A stretch of 64,000 nucleotides of DNA. It comes from Pedobacter nutrimenti (GTDB taxonomy: Bacteria; Bacteroidota; Bacteroidia; Sphingobacteriales; Sphingobacteriaceae). Shown one piece after another: positions 23,648 to 32,611 of the stretch. The stretch spans positions 248,001 to 312,000 of the forward strand of contig NZ_QKLU01000004.1 of the NCBI RefSeq assembly GCF_003208655.1, given 5' to 3'. Each line of letters opens with the position of its first letter. Within the stretch, counting starts at the first letter, position 1. The notes under the pieces are model-generated. The model saw only the letters and a program-made list of their open reading frames with translations. It did not search any database and had not been told where the DNA came from. Made by a program: the position numbers and the translations under genes.

Positions 23648-24859
23648 GTGAGTATGAAGCATATTTTACTCAATAATAGTAGCAAGATTGCATACGATGA
23701 TAGTGATCCTAATGATGTGAAGGTATATATTGATGGTAAACTTCACGATTTTAAAGATAGTACTGAAAATAGAGTTGATTATGCTATTGCAACAAAAAGA
23801 AATAAATATTCTCAAACACTAAATAATCAGTTTGAAAATCTTATTCTGCTTACTGGAGCAGGTTCTTCAATTGGCTGGGGAAAAGATGATAAGCTAGGTA
23901 AGTCGATGGCAGATTTATGGGACGATGTTGAAACTCTCCTAACAGATAAAGTTTTTAGTCAATTACTTGCGAAAATAGGTTATAATGAAAAGTGGGAAAA
24001 TGGCTCTGTAATAAAAAATCTGGAAAAGGTATTATCAATGGCCACGCCCGCTATACCTTATGTTCCCAAAGAAGATCTTGATATTGAAGATTGTGTTAAT
24101 AGGATTAAAGATTTTATAAAAAATGCCTGTCAATTGAGTTTGCCTGATAATTCGCCTCATGTACTTTTATTGAATAAAATCACAAAACGCAAAGTTACTT
24201 TACCTAGATTTAAGCTATTTACCTTGAATTATGATTTAATGTTTGAACAAGCAGCTTGTGAAAGCAATTTTGTTATTATTGATGGTTTCTCATTTTCCCA
24301 ACCAAGAATCTTCAGCGGACGAAATTATGACTATGATATTGTTTCTAGAAATCAAAGCAGGGTAAAAGAGGAAGATAATTTTATTCAAAAAGTCTTTCAT
24401 TTATATAAATTACACGGATCCGTTAATTGGGAGAAAGAAGAAAAGAAAATCTTACAAAAAGAGAATCCAAACAACCCATTAATGATATATCCACATCAGT
24501 CGAAATATGAAAGTTCTTATGAACAACCTTATTTTGAAATGATGTCTAGGTTTCAGTCCAATTTAAGGAAAGAAAATGTCTTTCTAATTACAATAGGATT
24601 CAGTTTTGGGGATAAACATATTGTAACAGCAATCATTGAAGCGTTGGAACAAAATCCAAGTTTTCAATTGATGATAATAAATAGAAATATTGATGAAACC
24701 AATGAGAATTTAAAACCCTTTATCGAAGCAGCAAATAAATATTCCAACATATCCATTGTGTCAGAAACGTTTGAGGATTTTGCTAAATATTATCCTGATC
24801 TAAAATCTTACAGTCAAGAAGATTCAAGACAAATAGTAATTAACATCCCTAATGATTAA
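23648..24859 (+). CDS. SIR2-domain NADase of a SIR2-HerA antiphage system
   Basis: A 403-residue protein (GTG start at 23648; ATG at 23654 is as likely and shifts only two residues). It belongs to the SIR2_2-like group: the NAD-binding motif Gly70-Ala-Gly72-Ser-Ser, the FTLNYD motif with catalytic Asn194, and the LHGS motif with catalytic His256. A later GFSFGDKHI block is also typical of defence SIR2 proteins. Such enzymes hydrolyse NAD+ to stop phage growth, usually at cost to the cell. About 65 residues precede the GAGSS motif. The HerA ATPase gene follows 3 bp after its stop; the two together match the described SIR2-HerA system, in which both proteins form one complex. Confidence 0.92.
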   Translation: MSMKHILLNNSSKIAYDDSDPNDVKVYIDGKLHDFKDSTENRVDYAIATKRNKYSQTLNNQFENLILLTGAGSSIGWGKDDKLGKSMADLWDDVETLLTDKVFSQLLAKIGYNEKWENGSVIKNLEKVLSMATPAIPYVPKEDLDIEDCVNRIKDFIKNACQLSLPDNSPHVLLLNKITKRKVTLPRFKLFTLNYDLMFEQAACESNFVIIDGFSFSQPRIFSGRNYDYDIVSRNQSRVKEEDNFIQKVFHLYKLHGSVNWEKEEKKILQKENPNNPLMIYPHQSKYESSYEQPYFEMMSRFQSNLRKENVFLITIGFSFGDKHIVTAIIEALEQNPSFQLMIINRNIDETNENLKPFIEAANKYSNISIVSETFEDFAKYYPDLKSYSQEDSRQIVINIPND

Positions 24860-24862
24860 AAT

Positions 24863-26626
24863 ATGAGCAATAGTCCTTTTAATCACAGTCATTTTCTGGG
24901 ATATGTAAATTTTGTATCTCCTGCATTTGTGAAAGTCCATTTTCCATCATCTGTATTGATGAAGACATTTGTACATCACGCTGAGGTATTACGAGGTGGT
25001 CTCGTAGGTAATTATATTATTATCGAAGGAGAAGAGAAAGGATTTCTTGGCAAAATGTTAGAGATTTCTTTACCTGAAAAAGAAAGATTGGAATTAAGCG
25101 AAAGGACTTTCTCTACTAAAGCTTTTCATCCGATAGGAAGAATTGAAATTCTTTTATCATTTGATTTATTTGATCCCAGTAAAATAGAAAAGGGAATAAA
25201 CAGTTTACCGCTTATTGGTTCCAAAGTATTTATCTGTTCAGCCGAATTCTTGGCAACTCATTTTAAGACCTTTGGAATAAAACCCGAAAATATTGAACAT
25301 TCTCCCACGTTTAGAATGGGAAATTTGATATACGATAAGAACGTTCCGGTAAATATTTCATTGCAAGCCATATTTAGCCGTCATTGTGCGGTTGTAGGTA
25401 CAACTGGTGGTGGTAAAAGTTATACGATTAGTAAATTTATCGAAGGGGTTATAGAAACCGGAGCAAAGGCAATTATTTTAGATCCTACTGGTGAATATGC
25501 AACTTTTGATACGCATTCAAAGGTTGATCATTCTATATTGATTTCTGAGAGTTATTTTCCATATCAGAATTTGACCATTAATGATTTATTTGTTTTATTT
25601 AGACCTTCTGGACAGGTGCAACAACCTGTTTTACTAGAAGCAATAAAATCTTTAAAAGTAGCTCACTGCTTATTGGAAAGTATTCCTAATAATGGACATA
25701 GTAACAATGGGATTAATGATACTTTTACATTCAGAGGTCAACAGGTAATTATAAATAATGGACTAGTAGTAAAACAAAATAATCTTACTGCCGCATACAA
25801 TAATGCTTATTTTACTTATAAAGCTGTTATTGAAAATTTCACAATAAATAATTTCAGTATAAATCTACTCCACAAACAAATTGGAAATGAATGTTTTCAA
25901 ATATTCAATGATCGGTGGGCAAACACCAGAGATGAAAGAAATTATGGAAATGCGACAAGCTTGATAATGCGTGTTAATAATGTAATCTCAGACAATGATT
26001 ATGCTGGTATGTTTGGGTTTAATACTCCAACAACAAGCAATCTTATTACTGAAATTAACGATTTTTTGGTAAATCCTCAAAAAAATGTATTTAGAATTGG
26101 CTTTGAAAATGTACCATACAACTTTCAGGTAAGAGAAATTTTAGCTAATTCATTAGGGAGGTATCTATTAAATAAAGCTCGCTCCAATACTTTCAGAGAG
26201 AATCCTCTAATTCTGTTTGTGGATGAAGCTCATCAGTTTTTGAATAAGAAAGTCAAAGATGAGTATTTTGAAAGTACTGAATTAAATGCCTTTGACAATA
26301 TTGCAAAAGAAAGTCGAAAATACGGCTTATTCCTATGCTTATCAACACAGATGCCAAGAGATATCCCTGTTGGTACACTGAGTCAAATGGGAACATTCGT
26401 TACGCACAGGTTGATAAATTATCAAGATAAAGAAGCAATAGCAAGTGCCTGTTCCACTGCCAATAAAGAAACACTTTCGTTTTTACCTTCCTTAGGATCA
26501 GGCGAGGCTATCATTATGGGAGTTGACTTTCCTATGCCGATTTCTGTTAAAGTGGGTTTGCCTTCTACAATACCGAAATTCGATACACCGAAATTTAAGA
26601 TGGTAAAAAATGAAGTGCCGAATTAA
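24863..26626 (+). CDS. HerA-like ATPase of the SIR2-HerA system
   Basis: A 587-residue ATPase of the HerA/FtsK class. The N-terminal ~160 residues form the HAS-barrel-like part (YVNFVSPAFVKVHFP). Walker A is GTTGGGKS at 179-186 and Walker B is LFVDEAHQF with Asp454 and Glu455. The C-terminal motif LSTQMPRDIPVGTLSQ, followed by THRLINYQDK, is the conserved HerA sensor region. HerA hexamers translocate DNA, and in defence systems they bind SIR2 and trigger it. The gene starts 3 bp after the SIR2 stop and ends 127 bp before qatA, so it is the last gene of its own operon. Base composition is clearly AT-rich relative to the flanks. Confidence 0.92.
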   Translation: MSNSPFNHSHFLGYVNFVSPAFVKVHFPSSVLMKTFVHHAEVLRGGLVGNYIIIEGEEKGFLGKMLEISLPEKERLELSERTFSTKAFHPIGRIEILLSFDLFDPSKIEKGINSLPLIGSKVFICSAEFLATHFKTFGIKPENIEHSPTFRMGNLIYDKNVPVNISLQAIFSRHCAVVGTTGGGKSYTISKFIEGVIETGAKAIILDPTGEYATFDTHSKVDHSILISESYFPYQNLTINDLFVLFRPSGQVQQPVLLEAIKSLKVAHCLLESIPNNGHSNNGINDTFTFRGQQVIINNGLVVKQNNLTAAYNNAYFTYKAVIENFTINNFSINLLHKQIGNECFQIFNDRWANTRDERNYGNATSLIMRVNNVISDNDYAGMFGFNTPTTSNLITEINDFLVNPQKNVFRIGFENVPYNFQVREILANSLGRYLLNKARSNTFRENPLILFVDEAHQFLNKKVKDEYFESTELNAFDNIAKESRKYGLFLCLSTQMPRDIPVGTLSQMGTFVTHRLINYQDKEAIASACSTANKETLSFLPSLGSGEAIIMGVDFPMPISVKVGLPSTIPKFDTPKFKMVKNEVPN

Positions 26627-26650
26627 ATCAGTCTGCGTTCTTTACTAAAA

Positions 26651-26698
26651 TTTGCAAAAAAGTAAAAAATTATATTTTAAATATTACGGTATTCCGTA
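26651..26698 (+). promoter_or_regulatory. Candidate promoter region and small palindrome before qatA
   Basis: The 127-bp gap between herA and qatA contains TTTGC at 26651 and TATATTTT at 26671, resembling -33 and -7 boxes although the spacing is shorter than usual, and a palindrome TACGG-tatt-CCGTA at 26685-26698. The gap and these signals suggest that the Qat genes have their own promoter, perhaps with a regulator site. Confidence 0.35.
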
Positions 26699-26753
26699 GC
26701 ATTTATTAATTCGAATAAAATATTTTCATAGTAAAAACTACAATTATTAACTT

Positions 26754-28652
26754 ATGTGGGCAGATAATGAAACTTCAGAAGATCTCTTAGGATTTAAGGT
26801 ACACGCAGATTTATTAATCAATATTATAAATGATGAATCTGTTTTGCCAATTACAATTGGAGTTTTTGGTGATTGGGGAAGTGGGAAATCCAGCATCTTG
26901 CAACTAGTAAAAGAAGAATTTGACAAAGATGATGATAAGGATTCTCTCTGTATATACTTTAATGGATGGGCTTTTGAGGGATACGATGACGCTAAAGCTG
27001 CATTACTAAATTCAATTCTCAAAGAATTGGAAGATAATAAGAAGATTTCTGAGGAAATTAAGGATACGATCAAAGAAAAAGCAAAGAAACTTTGGAAATC
27101 TATTGATTGGATACGAGGTGCAGGTATGGTTATGAAGAATGTTGCGTTATCTGCTATTTCAGCATATTTTACAGGAGGTCTTAGCTTAATTCCTTTTGCA
27201 GCTCAAAGGTTAACTGAGTGGGGAGATAATCCAGAAAAAATAATAGAAAAACTTAAATCGGAAGAAGGTCAAGAAACATTTAAAGCTTTTATAAAAGAAA
27301 GTAAAGAGGAAAATAAAAGTTCTACAAATGCAGTAGCTGAATTTAGAAAAGATTTTGCTGAACTCTTAGACGCTACAAACTTTAAAAGACTAATTGTAAT
27401 TATTGATGATTTAGACAGATGCAGTCCCGAAAGAATTATTGAAAATCTGGAGGCGATTAAACTTTTTCTAAATGTACCCAAAACTGCATTCATAATTGGG
27501 GCTGACCCTCGAATTGTAAAATACGCTATTGAACATAAGTACAAAAACAATAAAGAAATCGAAGAAGATAACAACAGGGTTGTTATAGATTACTTAGAAA
27601 AATTAATTCAACTTCCTTATTCTCTACCAAGACTTTCCGAATCCGAAGTTGAAACTTACATATCAATGCTAATCTGTAAAAAAGAGATTAGTGATATCAA
27701 ATTTAAAAACGTGCTTGATGAATTTAAGAAGTACCGATTAACTAATAAATACTCTGCATTTGGACTATCAAATTTTGAGAAGATTTTAGATGCTGGAGAA
27801 TTTGAAAAAGTTAAAGACAATGTCATTACGATTCCTTCATTAGTACCCTTAATAACAAATAGTTTATATGGGAATCCCCGACAGATTAAACGCTTTTTAA
27901 ATACTTATACTATCCGAAAAAGACTTGCAGAAGTGGCGTCATTACAGAATTTTAATGATGCGATTCTTGCAAAAATGATGATACTTGAATATTCCGAGCC
28001 TAAATTGTTCAAAAAATTATTTGAATGGCAAATTGTTCAAGATGGATTACCTAAGGAAGTAACAAAGATAGAAGCTATGTGTAAAGAAAAAGGAATTGAT
28101 GATGTAATTTCAGAAATAAAAAATTCTGATTTCAAAGAATGGGGTAAACCCAAAATAATAAAATGGTTTCAAATAGAACCTTTACTGTCAGAAGTTGATT
28201 TGCGAGATTATTATTGGATTGCTCGTGATAAATTAGAAAATTCTATCACTGCAGCGAGTATGATTCCACCTGTAGTAAGAGCATTGTTTAATGAATTATT
28301 ACCTGAGAGTATGACAGCATCAGTCACAAAATCTATACTTATTGAAAAGTTTCAGCCATTTAGCAATATTGAAAAAGATGCATTTTTCAGTATTATGTCT
28401 TCAAATTTAAAAAGAAATCCTCAACAAAAACGGCTGTATGATATTTTCAATACAATGATAGAAAGTAAAATCGAAAACACAATTTATCACTATACAGAAG
28501 CCCTTAAAATAATCAGTGTATCAGATATTGAACCTGCGGTTGCTATAAGATTAGCAGATTTTAAATCAGTGTCAGAAATTGGCGATTTTTTGAATAATTA
28601 TTTCAAGGATGGAAAATCAAAAGCAAGTAAGGCGTATAACTTAAAAAAATAG
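26754..28652 (+). CDS. qatA: QatA, KAP-family P-loop NTPase of a Qat antiphage system
   Basis: A 632-residue KAP-type NTPase. Walker A is GVFGDWGSGKSS with Lys45 and Ser46; Walker B is LIVIIDDLDRCSPER with Asp218, Asp219 and Asp221. A hydrophobic hairpin within the ATPase domain (about 120-150, GAGMVMKNVALSAISAYFTG) is the membrane-inserting segment typical of KAP proteins. The region LYGNPRQIKRFLNTY (about 375-390) is the conserved sensor segment of the family. QatA is the ATPase of the QatABCD system and probably acts at or near the inner membrane. The gene starts 127 bp after herA and is followed 2 bp later by qatB. Confidence 0.92.
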   Translation: MWADNETSEDLLGFKVHADLLINIINDESVLPITIGVFGDWGSGKSSILQLVKEEFDKDDDKDSLCIYFNGWAFEGYDDAKAALLNSILKELEDNKKISEEIKDTIKEKAKKLWKSIDWIRGAGMVMKNVALSAISAYFTGGLSLIPFAAQRLTEWGDNPEKIIEKLKSEEGQETFKAFIKESKEENKSSTNAVAEFRKDFAELLDATNFKRLIVIIDDLDRCSPERIIENLEAIKLFLNVPKTAFIIGADPRIVKYAIEHKYKNNKEIEEDNNRVVIDYLEKLIQLPYSLPRLSESEVETYISMLICKKEISDIKFKNVLDEFKKYRLTNKYSAFGLSNFEKILDAGEFEKVKDNVITIPSLVPLITNSLYGNPRQIKRFLNTYTIRKRLAEVASLQNFNDAILAKMMILEYSEPKLFKKLFEWQIVQDGLPKEVTKIEAMCKEKGIDDVISEIKNSDFKEWGKPKIIKWFQIEPLLSEVDLRDYYWIARDKLENSITAASMIPPVVRALFNELLPESMTASVTKSILIEKFQPFSNIEKDAFFSIMSSNLKRNPQQKRLYDIFNTMIESKIENTIYHYTEALKIISVSDIEPAVAIRLADFKSVSEIGDFLNNYFKDGKSKASKAYNLKK

Positions 28653-28654
28653 AA

Positions 28655-29395
28655 ATGGGAACATCTAAATCATTTTCTGATGTAAAGCACTCAATGATTC
28701 CAAATTGGGGTACGCTTAGTTCTTCACTTACTTCAAATTGTGATTCTTCTATTCTACCTGCTCAGAAGCTTCAGAACATAATGGGAAATTTTGTTTCAAC
28801 ATTGGGTGGAGCCTCAACGGGTGGCCGTGGCGGATCAAAAACAGGAGGAAGAAGTAGTATTAGAACTGCAAAGAAAATCGGAGGAGTCTTTTCAAAGTTT
28901 ATTAGTTCTGGTAATAATATTAGAGAAACGCTTGAATATAGCGGATTAACGGATCTTGATAATAAAACCGTTGGCGATATAATTAATCATTTGATTGAGT
29001 ATTGTTCAGGTAACGCAACCTCTATTGATGACAATGCTGCAAAAGAAGCTACCAGATTATTATTAGAAGAATTAATAGGACAAGCTGAATCCATTGAAGA
29101 AGTGCAAATTTTATTAGAAGAAACCTTTACAGTTAATACATTAGAAGATGTAATAATAAAGTATTTTGGGTATTACATCAATGAGCTTTTATCAAAGTGG
29201 TTCTATGAAAATTTAATAAAAAACAAGAATGAAAGTGATTGTAATAATCTTTTCAACCAAATAAAAAATTTCATAGTTGAAAGAATCGGAGATATGCACA
29301 AAAAAAATCCATTACAAAACATCAATTGGAGTTCTGATGATGCCGATAGGCTTATAAAAAATATTCAACACGATGTATTAACAGTATTTGAATAG
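28655..29395 (+). CDS. qatB: QatB, partner protein of the Qat system
   Basis: A 246-residue protein whose position between a KAP ATPase and a QueC-like enzyme identifies it as QatB. The N-terminus is Met-Gly-Thr-Ser-Lys-Ser-Phe, so removal of Met would expose a Gly. Residues about 51-66 form a low-complexity Gly/Ser/Arg-rich stretch (GGASTGGRGGSKTGGR), followed by a helical C-terminal part that I cannot assign. It has no signal peptide. The gene starts 2 bp after qatA and is followed 2 bp later by qatC, implying tight coupling. Function is not established from sequence; the exposed N-terminal Gly next to a QueC-like enzyme is notable (see findings). Confidence 0.85.
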   Translation: MGTSKSFSDVKHSMIPNWGTLSSSLTSNCDSSILPAQKLQNIMGNFVSTLGGASTGGRGGSKTGGRSSIRTAKKIGGVFSKFISSGNNIRETLEYSGLTDLDNKTVGDIINHLIEYCSGNATSIDDNAAKEATRLLLEELIGQAESIEEVQILLEETFTVNTLEDVIIKYFGYYINELLSKWFYENLIKNKNESDCNNLFNQIKNFIVERIGDMHKKNPLQNINWSSDDADRLIKNIQHDVLTVFE

Positions 29396-29397
29396 TT

Positions 29398-30756
29398 ATG
29401 AAAGTAAACGTAGTTATTGAGGATGCAGATTATAGCAAATTTTCAAATTTGCAACTTTGTTACATAGATAACGGAGTGAATAGAAAGGTTCCATTATCTT
29501 TCTTAAGTTACGAAAGAGTTTTTGATTTCAAAGCTGATTTTACTTCTATAAAATTCGACTTCTTTCTTGTATCTGCAATAGTGTATGGTGTAGATAATCT
29601 ACTTAGTCGAGCTATTTATTCAAATGATGGCTGGACGAGAGATATAGAAGTAGAGTTTCCAGTAGATAATTTAGCCGATTGGAGTGGTAAAGAGGAGAAA
29701 TTGAAACAAATTTTAGACTTCTTAACAGGAGATAATTGGCAGATTTCTTTCCGAAAAAGAGAAAGAGTTGATTTATTTCAGCCACGCGCGAACAGGAGGA
29801 AAATCCCACGATATGAAAACGATACTATTGCATCAGTAAGTTTGTTTTCGGGTGGTTTAGATTCTTTAATAGGTGTCATAGATGAATTAGAAAAACTTAG
29901 TAATGATAAAAGGATACTTTTAGTTTCTCATTTTGATTCAAAATCACCTGGTCCGAATGGAGATCAGAGAACATTATTGAAACATTTAATGGGTCAATAT
30001 CCAAATAAAATATATTGGGTACAATCAAAATTGGCATTATCAAGAGAGGATGCTAATGGTAACAGAGTAACTATTGAAAATAATTACCGTAGTCGTTCTC
30101 TTTTTTTTATTGGTCTGGGTTGTTATTTATCACCTATCGATGATTTGATAATTCCAGAGAATGGTACAATTTCAATCAATTATCCCCTTACACCATCAAG
30201 GGTAAGTTCTTTAAGTACTAGAACAACTCATCCTTACGTTTTAAAAAATACTCAAGAGTTACTTGTAGATTTAGGATTGTCTACAACAATACATAACCCT
30301 TATACGTTTAAAACTAAAGGAGAGATGTTTGTGGAATGTAGCAACCAAATATTTTTACAAAAAATCTATCAAGATTCCATTTCTTGTGGTAAAAGGGGTA
30401 GAAGGCAATTTCATTTTGATAATACTAATGAAAAACATAACTGTGGAAGATGTATGCCTTGTATCTACAGAAGGGCCGCATTGAATAAGGCAGGCTTGGA
30501 CAACGAGAATCATTATGGTAATTTTATCACTAAAGTATCATCTATAGGAAATAATGATTTACCTGCATTATTTAGTTATTTAAAAAGAAAAATTTCATTA
30601 GATAAAATGAAAAGAGATTTATTAGTGAATGGCAATATTGATATTGATAATCTTACAGATTATGCAAAAATGGTATTGAAAAGCAAAGAAGAAGTTTTAA
30701 TGCTGTTTAGTGATAAAGGAAATAGATTTGTAAAATCAGAGTTGGGCTTAAGATGA
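29398..30756 (+). CDS. qatC: QatC, QueC-like enzyme of the Qat system
   Basis: A 452-residue protein with a QueC-type core. The ATP-pyrophosphatase loop SGGLDS is at 151-156, and the zinc-binding cysteines are Cys330, Cys349, Cys352 and Cys355 (SCGKRG and CGRCMPC). House-keeping QueC is about 220-230 residues and makes 7-cyano-7-deazaguanine; this protein has ~145 extra N-terminal residues and a C-terminal helical extension. These additions and the context mark it as the defence QatC. It begins 2 bp after qatB and overlaps qatD by 4 bp (ATGA). It is cytoplasmic. Confidence 0.93.
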   Translation: MKVNVVIEDADYSKFSNLQLCYIDNGVNRKVPLSFLSYERVFDFKADFTSIKFDFFLVSAIVYGVDNLLSRAIYSNDGWTRDIEVEFPVDNLADWSGKEEKLKQILDFLTGDNWQISFRKRERVDLFQPRANRRKIPRYENDTIASVSLFSGGLDSLIGVIDELEKLSNDKRILLVSHFDSKSPGPNGDQRTLLKHLMGQYPNKIYWVQSKLALSREDANGNRVTIENNYRSRSLFFIGLGCYLSPIDDLIIPENGTISINYPLTPSRVSSLSTRTTHPYVLKNTQELLVDLGLSTTIHNPYTFKTKGEMFVECSNQIFLQKIYQDSISCGKRGRRQFHFDNTNEKHNCGRCMPCIYRRAALNKAGLDNENHYGNFITKVSSIGNNDLPALFSYLKRKISLDKMKRDLLVNGNIDIDNLTDYAKMVLKSKEEVLMLFSDKGNRFVKSELGLR

Positions 30757-31484
30757 TTATTGATACACATTGTCATATAGATTTATATCCTAATCCAAGA
30801 AAAGTTTTACAAGATTCTGTAAAGGCAAATATAACTGTATTAGCAATGACAAATCTTCCAAGCCATTTTGAAATGGGATATTCCCATTTTCAGTCATTAA
30901 GAAAGATACGATTAGCCTTAGGAATGCACCCCCTAATGGCTGATTCACATAAAAAAGAGTTTGATTTATTTCTAAAAAACATTGATAAAACATCATTCAT
31001 TGGAGAAGTAGGGTTGGATTTTTCCAAAGAAGGTATTCCTACAAAATATATTCAATTAGATACTTTCTCTAAAATCTTAAAGGTTGTGTCAGGACAAAAA
31101 AAAATCATAAGTGTTCATTCCAGAAAAGCCGAGAAAGAAGTTTTAGAGCTCTTAATTAAAAACAATATACAGTCTGCAATTTTTCATTGGTATTCAGGTG
31201 GCATAAACTTAATTGATTCCATTTCAGAAGCAGGACTTTTTTTCTCCATTAATCCTGCTATGTTAAGGTCTACGTCAGGTAGAAAAATAATTTCTAAAAT
31301 ACCAAGGCATCTTGTTTTAACTGAAACAGATGGCCCCTTTGTAAATGAGAAAAATTCGCCTTTAAATCCGGGAGAAACATCTTCAGTAATCAATCATTTA
31401 GTCCAAGAATGGAACATCCCAAATTACGAAGTGGAGAATATTATTTCATTTAACTTCTCACGATTAATTAGTCATTTGAAATAA
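30753..31484 (+). CDS. qatD: QatD, TatD-family metallohydrolase of the Qat system
   Basis: A 243-residue amidohydrolase-fold nuclease of the TatD family. Metal ligands are seen in HCH at 6-8 (His6, His8), Glu85 in GEVGLD, His122 in SVHSR, His145 in FHWYSGG and Asp193 in TETDGP. TatD enzymes hydrolyse DNA. The start overlaps the last 4 bases of qatC, so translation is coupled. It is the final gene of the QatABCD operon; the DNA after its stop carries only decayed fragments. Length is slightly shorter than house-keeping TatD (about 260 residues), as is usual for QatD. Confidence 0.93.
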   Translation: MIIDTHCHIDLYPNPRKVLQDSVKANITVLAMTNLPSHFEMGYSHFQSLRKIRLALGMHPLMADSHKKEFDLFLKNIDKTSFIGEVGLDFSKEGIPTKYIQLDTFSKILKVVSGQKKIISVHSRKAEKEVLELLIKNNIQSAIFHWYSGGINLIDSISEAGLFFSINPAMLRSTSGRKIISKIPRHLVLTETDGPFVNEKNSPLNPGETSSVINHLVQEWNIPNYEVENIISFNFSRLISHLK

Positions 31485-32107
31485 GAAATAAATCTCAAAA
31501 AACAGGACCTGTAAACGATGTCGATGTTGCTTATATAAGACCGAGTTCTATTCAGCAAGAGCTAACGGTTTGGTTTTTCGTCATGCTAGAAAGAGCAAAA
31601 GAACTCGTATTATGATAATCGGTAAACCTTCAGCAAACCTAACGCTAATGGTCTCATGGAAATCGTCTCTGTTCCTATTTATAGGATTGTCACTATAGCG
31701 TTCCGTGGCAATAAAACTACAGAACAGCATGTTTTAGTATAGATACTTACAGACAAAACAATCTACCAGAGAATATTAGATGGATGGAGAAAATCGTTGA
31801 CGAATCAAAAGAAATTATTAAATCACTAATTACTCTACGAGAATTTGATCTCACTGTTACAGATAAAAAAGCTAGTACCTTGGGGTGGCCCTATCTTTTA
31901 TTCATCAAGACTATTTAACTTAAAAGGTACTGAATTCCAATTTCTTCATCGCAAGCTTTAAATATTAAATAGAACTAATTTCGAAAAACACAACCTCCGA
32001 GCGGCCCAATCGGCTCAGGGAAAGTTTTTTGATTATAATGAGCCTATACTTGCAAAACTTAAGTGCACTTCAACTACCCTCGCCAGAAACCAACCCTTCC
32101 CAAAAAC
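31485..32107. other. Gene-free AT-rich stretch with decayed coding fragments
   Basis: No intact gene is seen over these 623 bp. Short open stretches on the plus strand look like gene remains. Around 31505-31560 there is a Cys-rich, Arg/Lys-rich piece (CKRCRCCLYKTEFYSA). From the ATG at 31784 to 31918 there is a 44-residue piece with helical character (MEKIVDESKEIIKSLITL, then GWPYLLFIKTI). None carries a known domain. The stretch probably marks the right boundary of the defence island and is what remains of earlier cargo. Confidence 0.45.
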
Positions 32108-32401
32108 CTACGCCACCTCCATATGCGCGTACCCGATCCTATACAAAGCCAGCATATCTGCCACGGAAATTTTATGAATGGCCTGGTAGTTTTCAAAAGA
32201 GAAAAAGTTCATAAAAGAATTTAAAGAATAAAACGAAGCATTGATCTGGTAGCGTGGGGTGTATTCTTCTTCGTTGCGGAGTAAAACAGAAAGTTCGACC
32301 AGGGAGCTGGCATGAAGTACAATTTCTACACCTTCGTTGGTGGTAATGTGGTTCTCGGATTTCCAGAAATAGTTTTCCAGTTCTGTAGCAGTAAAATTCA
32401 T
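32108..32401 (-). CDS. Hypothetical 97-residue protein
   Basis: A soluble, acidic, helical protein that starts MNFTATELENYFWKSENH and ends AYR-like helices with RIGYAHMEVA. Its codon use is like that of chromosomal genes, more GC-rich than the defence island. No family recognised. It lies just to the right of the gene-free stretch after qatD. A second small gene of similar type is at 32612-32956, but the two are not evidently related. Confidence 0.55.
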   Translation of the reverse strand: MNFTATELENYFWKSENHITTNEGVEIVLHASSLVELSVLLRNEEEYTPRYQINASFYSLNSFMNFFSFENYQAIHKISVADMLALYRIGYAHMEVA

Positions 32402-32611
32402 AAAGAGAAATGATAAAGGTTATCAACTAATTAATTTGGGGCTTGTTTTGTTGTTTAGGGCTGCGAACCAATTTGTAGGAGAATGGTCGTTTTTTGTACC
32501 TAAATGCCATGTGATAAAGCTGGGGGCTTTAATGCCATGGCGGCCTAACAACAATATACAAAATAAAATATAAATTATAAAAATTTTGATGTCCCGGGTG
32601 ACAAAAAAATT

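Noticed and set aside
26747..27073. Minus-strand Ser-rich frame over the start of qatA
   Set aside because: Antisense to the Walker A region of QatA; Ser/Leu-rich shadow composition.
29398..30756. QatC as the house-keeping QueC of queuosine synthesis
   Set aside because: It is about twice the usual length, has a large N-terminal extension, lies between QatB and a TatD gene with 2-bp and overlapping junctions, and has no other queuosine genes nearby.
32193..32426. Second minus-strand frame overlapping 32108-32401
   Set aside because: His/Arg/Cys-rich shadow composition, with less protein-like sequence than the 97-residue frame it overlaps.
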